Assembly: GCF_003473485.1 (NCBI RefSeq)
Contig: NC_053049.1
Span: 12,896,001-12,960,000, forward strand
DNA from: Medicago truncatula
Taxonomy: Eukaryota > Streptophyta > Magnoliopsida > Fabales > Fabaceae
Direction of reading: 5' to 3'
DNA length: 64,000 nt
Every line of letters starts with the position of its first letter. Position 1 is the stretch's first letter. Of this stretch, positions 45,590 to 56,999 are shown in pieces. The notes beneath the pieces are model-generated. The model was not told where the DNA came from, searched no databases, and saw only the letters and a program-made list of their open reading frames with translations. A program made the translations under genes and the position numbers.

Positions 45590-45725
45590 TGGTCAAATAG
45601 CTTAAGGTTTGGATTCACACATTTTAAACGTAGGGAAATGAGATGTCTGAGGTTCGAACTCCGACCCATACATATATTATGCAATGTCCCTATTAATTGA
45701 GTTAAATTTACGAAGGCTTCAGGCT
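45590..45725 (-). mobile_element. SINE-like element
   Basis: On the minus strand, TAACTCAATTAATAGGGACA (box-A-like) is followed by GCATAATATATGTATGGGTC and GGAGTTCGAACCTC (box B), a layout common in dispersed tRNA-derived legume repeats. A more degenerate relative lies at about 46610-46690 (TTGATAGGGATATTGCATAA). Ends are approximate. Confidence 0.45.
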
Positions 45726-48560
45726 GCATAACTATTTATAACTAATTTCATTTGAATTTAGTTGACCATGCTTACTTTAACATTTTACTTTTCTGTAGCT
45801 CAGTTGAATTTTGCGTCCATGCTAATAATATATGGCAAATTATGAAAGTTATGATTTTTTTTGCATAAATGTATTACAATATTGTTAGTCTATCTTATTT
45901 TGTTGGTCTCTCGTAAGTTCACTCCGCTTGATATAAATATAATTGTATTTAAGATGCTAAAAATGGAATTAATCAATAAATGCACAAAATAAAAAGATAA
46001 AATTTAAAGTTTTCAAAATTAAAAATACACAATTTTCAAGATTTAATTTTTATTTTTGGTTTTTTATCTTGTGTCCTTAAAGCACAAGCTAACATTTCCC
46101 TCTAAGATAATGTCAAATATTAAATGCAGATATTAGATATTTCTTTCAACGGATGTTTGAACTTTAATTTGTCACGGTGTGAATGTTTAGTCTCTTCTAC
46201 AATATCAAACCTTTTAGTAAATATTGTTAGTCTTTAATTACTGCAATGTTTTATATATACTCCATCCACCAGATCCAAATTATACGACGTTTTAATCATT
46301 TCACATAACTTAAGAAGTGCAATTAATGTTAAATGGAAAAGAGATATTATAAGTCATTTTACAAAATTATCCTTCATTAATGATATAGAAAAGATAAATT
46401 AAGGAATTGAAAAAAGTATTATGCATTCACCAATTTTGTATTTTTTTGTGTTAATTTTTCGTTCGCGGGGAAAGAGATTATGGTAATCCGGGAATTTAAT
46501 CAGGAGGTAAGTAAAATTTAGTAAAAAAATGTTTCACTCGATAGTCAAATTTGAGGTTTTCTGAACGATTTGTTCTTATGTGAAGTTTATTAACCACCTG
46601 AGCTCAATCATTTGATTTCAATTTAATTAACCAACTTAATTGATAGGGATATTGCATAATATATGAGTAGGTTAGGTTCCGTTTTTAGAGAAGTCAAAGT
46701 TAACCCAAGTATTATTTTAAGTACTTATAGAACATGATATTAAAACATATAAGTATATTGAGGGACTAATATTACAATATTAACAAACATTTTAACATAA
46801 TGGACTATTTTAACTAACATTTGTTTATAGTATACAAACAAGTATTATTTTAAAATTTGATACATTAAAAATACTATTATGCCTATTTGTTTAACGTTCA
46901 TGAATAAAAATGGCTATTATCCAAAATATAATTAACCATAAATTTCATGTGTTGCAAATTTAGATGCAGTTGAACACATGACATATTATGGTCAACCACA
47001 TCTAAATTAGTGGTATTGAAGTTATGTTGTGGTTAACTAGTTTCAACACAGTTCACAAGAAAAAGAAAGTAGTTTGAACACATGATATATCAATTACATA
47101 TCTATTAATCGTAATTAATAATTTTTTTAATGGGATGAATAATCTATTTAAATTGCTTTAATCACTTAAGAATTTGTCGTAAAAGTTTTTTTAAAAGCTA
47201 AATTAACCCAACTAAATTGATACTGGAGAGAATATCAACTGAGTTCAAGGTGCATACTTTAAGGTCCCAAGCCAACACTATCAGACCAACTCAAATGGAT
47301 TTTGAATTCGTCGTACATGTTATGTAAAAGATCATGGATTAAAATTACACGATTCTAATATGTAGGAGATTAAAATTTAAAAGGGAAACTAATTTTATAT
47401 AAGATAATTAAAACTTCACCTTCATTTTTGTTTTGTTTCGGTCAAAATAAGTTTTACTGTTGTTAATTTCCAACTTACATTCTTTCAAATTGCATGCCCT
47501 AAAGATTAAACTCAAGTTAATATTCTTTTAGCCAACTTGTCTCTTTCTTTTTTTGGCATAAGCCAACTTGTCTCTTTCTCTTGTGTAAGTAAATTACTAA
47601 TCATGTAAATTACTGCAAAATTTATCCATAGCTAGAGAGCTTGGGAGTTGGCTAAGCCGTAGCCGAGGCTGTTCGTTTAAAGTACAAAGCAGACAATACA
47701 ACAAGAAGCATACAAAATTAGGGCACAAACAAAGAACGGGTTCGCAACGTTAAATCATAACCCTAATATACATTATAATATCAATTGATAAAGTTTATTT
47801 ATAGCTTCTAGTGACGTATTGGAATTTAGCAGTTGTTGATAGAATGAATTAAGGGCTCCACTTATTTTTGTACCCTTGTTTTTTCTTCTGTTTCCATTTA
47901 CCCTTAAATGCTTTCACCTTATTTTTATATGATATGATTTAGGATTATTTAATTTGTTGCAAATTGTGTTTAGCGGGTGAAATTAAGATGGCTATTTTGT
48001 CCTATTGTTGAAGACGTGGTCCATTTGAATTATGACTAATCACCTAAATGTGGCCTTAAGATTAAGATGCCACTAATTTCGTTTTTGTCAACTTGGAAGT
48101 AAGAGATTTGTCCTTTAATATTGTGAGCTTTTGGATAATTGTGTATTTAGAATGTCGACACCTATCAAGTTTTTTTATGTTTGTGCAAGTATTATTGCCA
48201 CTTACCAATGATGATTAAGGAGAATACTTGCAAAGTTATTGAATTTATTTAGTGTATTATTATTTTTGATTTAACTAAGTATCTGTGTGTAATTATAGCT
48301 TATAATTATTCGAATTAAGTAGAAGTCCACAAGTAACAAAATGCTCAAGAGTAAACTTTAACGCATTTGTAGAGTTGATTTTCAACTCGAAGTGACTGGT
48401 TTAGGCAGAAGTTCAACATCACTAGTTAAGTGTACTTAATATGCCTCAGGCAAACCAATGTAAACCAATATGGTGTTCAAATAAGTTAGATATTTGGGTG
48501 TCATAAATATTTAGTTCGCAGTTTGATCATAGGTCAGGGCACTATGAAAAAACATACAAT
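45726..48560. other. Gene-free stretch
   Basis: Long AT-rich intergenic DNA without coding homology. It includes the SINE-like relic near 46610-46690, a small duplication of CAACTTGTCTCTTTCT at about 47534 and 47567, and a fragment at 47630-47780 of unknown origin. Confidence 0.4.
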
Positions 48561-48576
48561 AGTATTGGGTATTTGA

Positions 48577-49336
48577 AGTTGGTTTTGTTTGCGCTACCGC
48601 TCTTGGTGTTGAATATCTTGAGAATTTGATTTATGGATTCTTGTGGGCCGATCGGTTTTGCTTCGAGACCAAGAACCAGTGTTTAGTTTTAAGTTTTTGG
48701 ATGGTTATGGTGTTTTCTCCGGTGTGCTGTGAGTTTAGGGTGTCTTGGTGAGTTGCTTTGGAGTTTGGTGGGTCGATCGTTTTTTATTCGAGATCGAAAG
48801 TCAGTTTCTAGACTCAAGTTTTTGGACTTTTGTTTGGTGTATTCTTCGGCAGACCGGGATTAATTGGTGGTGAAAATTGAATGAGTGTTGGAATAAGAGG
48901 TTTACGGGGCGTTGATTTGGGCTCAGTTGCGGTAGAGAATGTGGGGGTGTTGTTAGAGTTTTTGTTCGGTTTGGTGGTTTTTTAGGAGGGGTTTTCGTGC
49001 AACTTGCGGGAGTAAGGTGTTTGGGACTTGTTTTTGTGGTCATTCACGATGGAGGTTGAGGCTTTGACTCACAATTAGGTTACGTTTTTATGTGAAGGTT
49101 TAACTTTATTTTTGGTGTTGTCTTTGATTTGGTGGTTGAGTTTTTGTATTGGATTTTGGTGGTAGCATTTGATTGTGTGCTATTTTTATTGGTGGTTTGA
49201 TATCAAGGGTGTATGAGTTTTCTTTTGGGTGTTCCGCCTACATACGACGCCCTTTTTATTGTTGTTCTGTCTTATTGGTCCCTGTTCGTCGTGTGCAGAA
49301 ACCTAATTATTAATAAATTTTGCCATTCAAAAAACA
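48577..49336 (+). mobile_element. 5'-truncated L1 LINE, 3' end only
   Basis: The right end, with GTCGTGTGCAGAAACCTAAT, TTAATAAATTTTGCC and a short A-rich tail, resembles the 3'UTR end of plant L1 elements. A perfect 16-bp target duplication AGTATTGGGTATTTGA flanks it (48561-48576 and 49337-49352). Only about 760 bp remains, with no reverse transcriptase. Confidence 0.8.
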
Positions 49337-49352
49337 AGTATTGGGTATTTGA

Positions 49353-50716
49353 TGAATATGAGTTGAGCGGGCCGGTGTTACATTGATTTACCGAAAAAAG
49401 AAAATCTCACGTAAATAGCTCAGTTGTGAACTAAGAGACATCAAATAAATTTTAAAAAGGAGATTCATACCCTAAAAACTAACATAACTATTAATTTACT
49501 ATCATCTTCCTATAAAAAAAATAAAAAATAAATTATACTCCCTCTATCTAAAAATGATTAACATTGTTTGACATTATTCATATAACATATTTTAATCATA
49601 TTTTTCTAGTGATATATAAAGACACATGATATCATTTAAAATATTTCATTTGTCTTGATGAATATTTTCAAAATTTATCAACTTTTTATAATTTGTACTA
49701 TTAGATAATTAAATATATAACTATTCAAAATTGTCAACCAGTCATTTTGAGACAAAGGAGTAATAGGGAGTCCTATGGCTATGAGTTAAAAAAATAATTT
49801 AAAATTGTGATGGGGCTATTTGTTTTAAGGCTGGTGTCACATGCTCCCCAAAAGCCTAACTCATTCAAAAATTCCAAGGTTTTGTCCAATTTTCAGTGTA
49901 AGGTAGCAAAATCAATTTTCTTCTTAGTCGATGATATCAACATATGTGTGGGCTCATCATTCTGCTAGAATTGTACTTCTCCGTAATCAAGTTGACTTGA
50001 TCTTAATTTCTAAACTCAGAGAGTCATGCTAGCTATTTAAGCTCAAGTCCTCATGAATTAAGTTGGCAACTTCTGTATGTAATGGCATCATTTGCAGAAT
50101 CTGTTAAATTTGTTTGATAAATATCACTATTTGTATATTTTGCATTAAAACTAATTATCAATACTTTTGACAAAATCACACTGTTCTTTAAATAATTTCA
50201 TCATATCAGATTGGCTTGCTTTTCTTTTCAAGTAAATCATTTAATTTTGATAAAATTAACAACGTGGACATTTTTTGTTTTGTTGAAGTTTTCTTATCTT
50301 AAGTGATAGAGATTACCGATTTGCACGAATCGACCAAATTTATCCCCTAATTTAACGAAATATTAAAATAGTCTCTGAATTTGTAAAATGTCAATCAATT
50401 TAGTCCCTCCGTTCAATTGGAGTGTTAACGGTGCTGACGTGGCCGTTAAGCTCTCACATGTCAGATGTCGCATAAGCATGGACTAATTTGGCCGATATTG
50501 ACCAAAATTTTCAAGGACGAAATTGATTGATTTGCAAAAAATGATCTTTCCTCCCAACGACTCTTTCTTTCTTCCCCAACGACTCTTTCTTCCCCCAATA
50601 TTAGAACCGTAATTTTACAATCTTTAATCTACACTCCAAAATCCCCAAAATTTCTTCCCTAATTAGCGATAACGTTCTTCCCCGATTCAAAAAACTTCAA
50701 ACCCTAATTATTTGAC
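49353..50716. other. Gene-free stretch with dispersed repeat
   Basis: No gene. Positions 50340-50530 contain a repeat-like block with TTTAGTCCCTCCGTTCAATT and GCTGACGTGGCCGTTAAG, phrases common in legume MITEs, but paired ends were not resolved. Confidence 0.35.
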
Positions 50717-51404
50717 TAACTATCAAATCAATCCCTACATTATATTAAAAACCCATCAAATAAGTCCTTGAATTATTTAATCAGATATCAATTTGATCCT
50801 TGAAGAATATATATCAGTAGCAACAATACTATCTTCTTCAGTACCTTGAGTAGCACCAACACTGTCCTCTTGATTTCCTTGAGTAGCACGGACTGTTACA
50901 TCCATTCCTTGAGTACCATCAAAATTTTCCTATTAATTATATACTCTATTTTGCACACAAGCAACCAAACAGTCTATTACCACATTTATTTCCTCAGCAG
51001 TTAGTATGTCAACCTCCATAACTTTGAATGGAAGAAAGACAAGATTGATGGAGAAGGTTCAGTCCATGGTTAAGGTTAAGGAAAGTGGTAATGATGAGGT
51101 TTGGAGGGAAATGTTGATGGACAAAGTTGATTGTATGGGAAGTGAGCTTAGGTTGATTAAGTTTTTAATAGTCATAATTTGCTTGTTTGAGTTTTTTAAC
51201 ATGCTATTGTATTGTTCTAGGTGTGTAGAGTTGTAATGAAAAGAGGATGAAGATGAATGAAATGTAGTCTTTCAGTAATAATTTTACCATCATATTAGTC
51301 CCTAAATTAATTGTCTAACTATCAAATCGATCCCTACATTATATTAAAAAGCCATCAAATAAGTACTTGAATTATATAAACATAAATCAATTTGATCCTT
51401 GAAG
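50717..51404. repeat. Two 90-bp direct repeats flanking a small ORF
   Basis: The block from CTAACTATCAAATCAATCCC to AATTTGATCCTTGAAG at 50717-50803 recurs at 51314-51404 with several differences. The 510 bp between them contain the 76-codon ORF at 51006-51236. This looks like an element with internal or terminal direct repeats; the type is unknown. Confidence 0.6.
51006..51236 (+). CDS. Small hypothetical protein with one membrane segment
   Basis: 76 codons from ATG at 51006. The N-terminal half is basic and hydrophilic (NGRKTRLMEKVQSMVKVKES), then LRLIKFLIVIICLFEFF forms a likely membrane-spanning or coiled hydrophobic helix. It recalls the C-termini of plant GRF-zinc-finger transposon-linked proteins, but this is only an impression. 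It lies between 90-bp direct repeats, so it is probably element-borne. No function is assigned. Confidence 0.3.
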   Translation: MSTSITLNGRKTRLMEKVQSMVKVKESGNDEVWREMLMDKVDCMGSELRLIKFLIVIICLFEFFNMLLYCSRCVEL

Positions 51405-51420
51405 TAGCCTCTGCAATGTC

Positions 51421-51965
51421 TGATAGACAATTGACAAGTGTACCAAAAACTATCGAAGTTGTAAAATAATATCGTTCCCACAAGGACTGTTTTTAATTTC
51501 AATAATTCAAAGGTGTTATTATTCAGAATGTATAAATGTTATTTTGATTTGTCACTAGGCAGTTGATTGGTTTGATTGCATAAAAGTAACGACAGAAAAT
51601 AAAGATTGGTTGTAAAGAATGAGAGAGAGATGAAATCAGGTCTTTCGAATCATCTATATTCCCCTAATTGGTATACTGCACCTATTCTTTTGGAATGGTT
51701 TTCTAGTTCCACGATAGTTAACAAAATAGTCCTAATCAATCCCTTGAGTTAGGACCCTCTTCTTAGATTACAATCCCTAATTCCTTAGTTGATCTAATAT
51801 TCTTTGAAGGTTTTATGCACTTTAACATAATATCACTAACAAACGATTATCCATTCCTAGACTAACCATGTTTATTAGAACAATTCAATTAGGTCTAAGT
51901 TAAAAGCTATGGTCAGTAGCCATTCGTTCTCACTAAATTATGTTTATATTTGATCAAGATATAAA
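51421..51965 (+). mobile_element. LTR-like segment, left part
   Basis: Begins TGATAGACAATTGACAAGTG and carries ATATCGTTCCCACAAGGACT, the same kind of phrase as near the left end of the LTR element at 10138. It appears to continue after the F-box fragment at about 52470. No target duplication or right end was found. Confidence 0.45.
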
Positions 51966-52470
51966 AAGCATTAAAAGACACCATATCACCTGTCAAGCCC
52001 AACCAATGGCAGAATTCATTCAAGTTCACTCCAGAACTATCTCGCAAAGAAACAGGAATATTAAGGCCATCGAGTTTCCTCCAAGAGTTACTTCTAAGGC
52101 TGTATATCTCTCAGAAGAGGTCATACATCTCTACTACTGCCTCAAGGAAAGTGTCATTATAATCCATCTCCCAAAATGGGTTATCCTTCTATGGCGCATA
52201 AGCCCAATTTCCATCGAACTCTAAGGGATATTGAACCTTCTGAATCACCTTATAATCATCTCCCACATGGTCGTACCCAAATCCCAGAAGACGTAAATTA
52301 ATCTCAATATTATCGTAGGCTTGAAGGCTATGAGGAATGATATTAAAATCCCCTGTAGAAGGGTTCCACAATACAATTGTTATGTACATGTCAATACCTT
52401 TGTAGAGACAAAGAGTGCCATTAATACAATTGTTATGTACATGTCAATACCTTTGTAGAGACAAACTCTA
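51966..52470 (-). pseudogene. F-box protein fragment (F-box-associated domain)
   Basis: The minus strand encodes a recognisable F-box-associated domain: YITIVLWNPSTGDFNIIPHS, RLLGFGYDHVGDDYKVIQKV, then after an in-frame TAG, DNPFWEMDYNDTFLEA, then a TGA, then SLRSNSWRKLDGLNIPVSL and LNEFCHWLGLTGDMVSFN. Two in-frame stops and a 53-bp frameshifting tandem duplication (about 52370-52475) show it is dead. The F-box itself is absent. It sits between two pieces of LTR-like sequence, suggesting capture or a nested insertion. Confidence 0.75.
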
Positions 52471-52636
52471 TACAAACCCTAGTTTTGTTGTTGCCTTTCT
52501 AAACCCTTGTTTCAGCCCCCTCTATCTCTCAAAGTTTGCTCTGATACAAGGTCTATATATATAGTAAGAGTATCGCTTAAAATTTGGAACAAATTTGCAC
52601 TCAAAAATATGTTTCTGTTTTTCGCTGCCAGCACAC

Positions 52637-52740
52637 CATCGTGCCACGATGCGATCCCATCGTGCCACGATTTTTCCAGTACATTGCCTCAAAACTGAAA
52701 CCTCCAATCGTGCCACGTTGCCTTGCCATCGTGCCACGAT
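52637..52740. repeat. Palindrome array, CATCGTGCCACGATG word
   Basis: Four copies of (C)ATCGTGCCACGAT lie at 52637, 52658, 52706 and 52727, in two pairs with members about 6-7 nt apart. The word is an odd-length palindrome (arms ATCGTG/CACGAT around C). It is within LTR-like sequence. Confidence 0.85.
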
Positions 52741-52989
52741 TCCTGCAGATCCTGATTTTAAGTTAACTCTCACATACATGATCAAACACCTCAACAAAGC
52801 ATATACACCACTCACATAAGATCACAGTAGCATATGCATATAGCATCATAGGACAATTCCGATTAATTCCAAAATTCACCTAAGTTCGTCTCACTTTATC
52901 ATTTTTTCAAAGAATTCCATTTTCAAAGCAAAACCAAGTTAAAGTTCATGAATACCATCTAAAACCATTTTATAAATCATAGTTACAGT

Positions 52990-54600
52990 AAGCAATCTTA
53001 ACCCTACCCTTTTCTATAATGAAAAAAAGTTTCAGAAAATTATGCATTCTTGAACATTTTTTAAAAAGTTTGATTCAATTCACAAAACCAATCTCAATTC
53101 AATCCATTTGATGTTCCAGCAAGAATATTAATCAAAACAGCAAAAGAGCATGCTTAAAAGATTGCATATGACCTATACATGTTGGCCCCCAAGCACCTGA
53201 ACGTGAAACAACATGAATTGTTGTTCATGTATAGGTCTGGCTTGTTGCGCCTAGGCGTTGGCTTGTTGCGCCCATGCGCAGGCTCCCAGCAACTGTCGAC
53301 GCTGCAAAAAGCACGTTTTGATGTGTTCCAGCCACGGGTTTTCGTCAATTTTTCCCCAAAGTGCTTATTTTGATCCCCCATTCACCCAAAGTGATTAAAA
53401 GGTTGTCCCAAGGCTCAAACACATCAAATAAGCTCTTTTCACAACACTCAAAACAACTTATGCAACAATTGAATTGATTTTAACTTAAAACACAAAAGTT
53501 CCAACAATAACATTTCAATTCATTCCAATTCAACACAACAATAACAACAACTTAAACTTAACATCACCCAATTTAAGAATTCACATCACCAACAACACCC
53601 AACAACATTCAAGGCATAATTTCATGAGTTACAACTTTATTTTCACCATTTTAAGCAAAAATCGCAAAAGGTTCATATTATCATACTTTGACCATGGAAA
53701 ATCAACAATCAATAGTTACAACTTTATTTTCACCATTTTAAGCAAAAATCGCAAAAGGTTCATATTATCATACTTTGACCATGGAAAATCAACAACAACA
53801 ACATACTTAGCATCAATTTAACATGCCCAATCTTATTATCAAGGAAGGAGCACGAAAATTAACATTAAAATTCACAAAAGTCACAATTCACAAATAAACA
53901 CTTATTCAACTAATTGAAAATATGAAGGTTTAGCTTAATTGATGATAGGAATCTATCCCCCTTACCTCTAGCTTCAAAGATCCTATCTATGACTTCAATT
54001 TAGCTCCTCTAACCTCAAGTCTCTAGCCTCTTTTTCTCTTCAAGATTTTCTTGTCTCTAACCCTTTTCTCTATTCTTCTCCTATTTCTCTCTCTACCCCT
54101 CTCTCAAAATATTTTGTGAAGTGAATGAATGAATGGAAAACCTAACTGGGTTTGGTTTCTAATTGTCATAATGGGCTTAACATTTTTACCATCTAATTCT
54201 CCAAAAGTTACTACTTACTTAAACCCTTTTATGTCATTTTGCTCTTGGCTTATAAAAAAAAAATCCAGAAATTTTAAAAATCTTCTTAATTTTGAAAAAA
54301 ATCCGAATATTTTTTTGATATTTTCTAAAATTTGAAAAAAAATCTAATGTTTTTTTTTTCTGATTTTATTAATTTTAGAAAAATAATCTTAAATTTTTTC
54401 GATTTTAAAAATTCTTAGAATAAAATCTGAATATTTTTCTGATTTTCTAAATTTTGAAAAAAAATCTTAATGTTTTTTCTGATTTTTATAAAAGAAAATC
54501 TTAATGTTTTTCGATTTTTAAAATATTTGGAAAATAATCTGAATATTTCTATGATTTTTTTTCTAATTTTATAAATTTTAAAACAAAAATCTTAATTTTC
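52990..54600. repeat. LTR-like non-coding sequence
   Basis: It has a paired palindrome block at 53245-53282 (TTGCGCCTAGGCG and TTGCGCCCATGCGCA), then CT-rich leader-like sequence (54000-54110), like the layout of the element at 8446-12003. At 54260-54600 it runs into a degenerate AT tandem repeat of units like TTTTGAAAAAAAATCTTAAT. Boundaries are not resolved. Confidence 0.4.
53628..53801. repeat. 87-bp tandem duplication
   Basis: Two units, identical over about 79 bp (GTTACAACTTTATTTTCACC to GACCATGGAAAATCAACAA), repeat with an 87-bp period. The ORF across them is a result of the duplication. Confidence 0.9.
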
Positions 54601-55613
54601 GAAAATAATAAAATTGCAAAAAGTAAGAATTTTTTTTGGAGCTGCAAACATAAACTATAGGAATTTTGTCAGATGTTGATTAACACTATCACATTAGTGC
54701 TATTCTAGCTTCAGAGCAGCAAACATGATTTGCAAACCAGAGTTTGATATCAATCTTCATACTAGTATTACAAAGAAATCAATAGGCCATGAAATTAGCA
54801 TTACTAGGGCAAAGAATATGTTGCATTATCACATGGTTTGTGTTTGTGGTGTAAAATCCTTAATAGATGATGGCTCGTATCAAATTGACATCTTGATATA
54901 TTAAGATATTAAATTTCAGACTAGCAAGTAATGTAGCTCAAGGCAAAAAGCCAACACGCTGAATGATTTCATCTTTCTTATTACCTTGTATAAGTAGTCA
55001 TAACAATACACATATTAGCAATGGAACAATAGAGCAGCAAGAGTTTCATCCTAAATGCCCTCCCATATCTTTCCCTCCAACACTTGGAGGTTGAGATGAA
55101 TACTTGTTAAAATAACAAAATTATTTGGGTACACATATATTTTAATTTTTGAATGATCAAAATTACAAAGAAAATATCCAAATGTATCTTTAATAAGCTA
55201 TTGTGGTTTTTAAAGTGTTTTTTTAAAGAGAAATGCTAGAAACACTATGTTTTAGCACCCTCTGTAACATTCACTCTTTTATTAGGTGAAATCCATGTGA
55301 GTCTCAAGCCACTTTATGTGAGATTCATTTCGAAAGTGTGGAAGTGTTAATATCACTCATCTATATTGTAAAGTGTTTTTGTTAGGAATTTTATGAACTA
55401 AATTGATTAGTTCAAAATGCATTTGATGACTATATTGATTAACAAAAATTATATTTATAACTTTGATATATTTAAAGATTGTAATAACCATATCAAACAC
55501 GTATTGTGATCAAATGACTATTTACTCAAATTGTTCCGACTCATGGATATTTGTTGATGATGACCCACAGTAGGTATGAAATCATATTAGATGGGGTGGG
55601 TGATCAACGTAAG
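54601..55613. other. Gene-free stretch
   Basis: No coding region or clear element termini. Confidence 0.4.
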
Positions 55614-55905
55614 CAGGGCCGACTCAACATTTTAAGAGGCCTAAAACAAATTTTATAATGAGGCATTTTGAAATTTAAAATAAACAATGCTTATTCAAAG
55701 CATAATTCCTGCTTTATAATTGATCAACTAAGACCAAAAGGTTTTGAGGCCTTAAAATTGATCAACTAAGCTAGATAAATATTGATTAATAGTATGTTAT
55801 ATTATATATTTAGAGCTAAATTGACTTATTTTGAGGTATTTTTTAACCCAAAATCTTGAGGCCTAAAACCCTTGCTTGGGTGGTTTGGCCCTTAGGCCGG
55901 CCCTG
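55614..55905. mobile_element. Small non-autonomous hAT element (292 bp)
   Basis: Left end CAGGGCCGACTCAACATTTT, right end (reverse complement) CAGGGCCGGCCTAAGGGCC. The flanking 8-mers AACGTAAG and ATCGTAAG match at 7 of 8 positions. CAGGGCCG termini with an 8-bp duplication are typical of hAT. Confidence 0.8.
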
Positions 55906-56990
55906 ATCGTAAGTGTGTCACAAATATTTACGGTTTCTTTTTATCAATTGGACAAATGCAAGATAGTGATTATTGTAATGAGACTGATATTAAATTTGGA
56001 GGATAAAATAAAATTCGAAAGAAAAAAAAAATACACGAGTTTTTGAAATTTGTGTTTTTGGCATTTTACTACAAAATGTTAGTTTTATTTTCAGGATCAA
56101 GAAAAGGAATAATTTAGTCGAATCAAAAGCAAGGATATAAAGTGCAAGGATAGAGACACAACCCGTGTGCTTGCTTCAAGAAAATTTGTGAAAATAGGCA
56201 GTGGTTGGCGTACGACCTGTGCGCCTTCATAAAGGGCATAATTTCAAAGGACATCAACAAACACGACCTGTGCGTTGAGGCACACAACCAATGCGCCATG
56301 TGCAGAACCAAAATGGTTGTTACAAACTTTTGAAATTCTCTCATTTATGACTTGTAACTCGAAATTAATGCATTGTCTATGATTCTAGGCTACAAATATA
56401 CCCAATTTATGTGGCAAAAGACATGACTTCATACTTGTAATCTTACTCCAAAGTTGAAATCAAGTTCCTATATTTTTTTAAGTTTTTGTTCTTTATTTGC
56501 ATTTCTGTACTTTCTTGCCTTTATTTTTTGTTCTTTACATTTCCAGCAATTTTTATTTCAAACTCTTTATCGCTTTGTTTTCGTTCCTTCATTTACTTTT
56601 ATGTCATTTACTTTCATGTCTTTATCTTATAATCCTTTGTATATTATGATCATGTGTGAGTGGACTTTTCCTAGTGTTGTTGGAATAATTTAATGATGGA
56701 GTCCTAATCAATCCCAAGTCTAGAATCTATTTTATTTGAGTTTCTATTCTAACATAACCTTGTTATTATTCAATCATATTTCAAATAACGAAGTACTGAG
56801 ATGTGAAGTTTGATGTTCAAACAAATGAGGTTAGATAAGACAATCAAAACATGAGAATAGATTTGAGAGTGTTGGGACAACAATGTTGAAATTAAATGGT
56901 CTCAACAATTATCAATCATGAGAATAGACTCGATCATTATTTCCAGATACATTCATGTATTGTTAGAGGAAACATGAAATACCAAATGGA
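55906..56990. repeat. Gypsy-LTR-like non-coding sequence
   Basis: Repeated words ACGACCTGTGCG (56211, 56262) and AATGCGCC occur at 56150-56300, followed by a T-rich block with repeated GTTCTTTATTTGCATT and TTTTATGTCATTTAC phrases (56470-56640). This resembles plant gypsy LTR sequence, but termini were not found. Confidence 0.35.
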
Positions 56991-56999
56991 TACATTGTC

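Noticed and set aside
45424-45729. 101-codon minus-strand ORF
   Set aside because: Its start lies in the SINE-like repeat (box A/box B); it is probably not translated.
48801-49043. 80-codon Thr/Pro-rich ORF
   Set aside because: Antisense of the L1 3' end, bounded by a proven target duplication.
53624-53821. 65-codon ORF with a perfect internal 29-residue repeat
   Set aside because: The 87-bp tandem duplication explains it; the sequence is LTR-like non-coding DNA.
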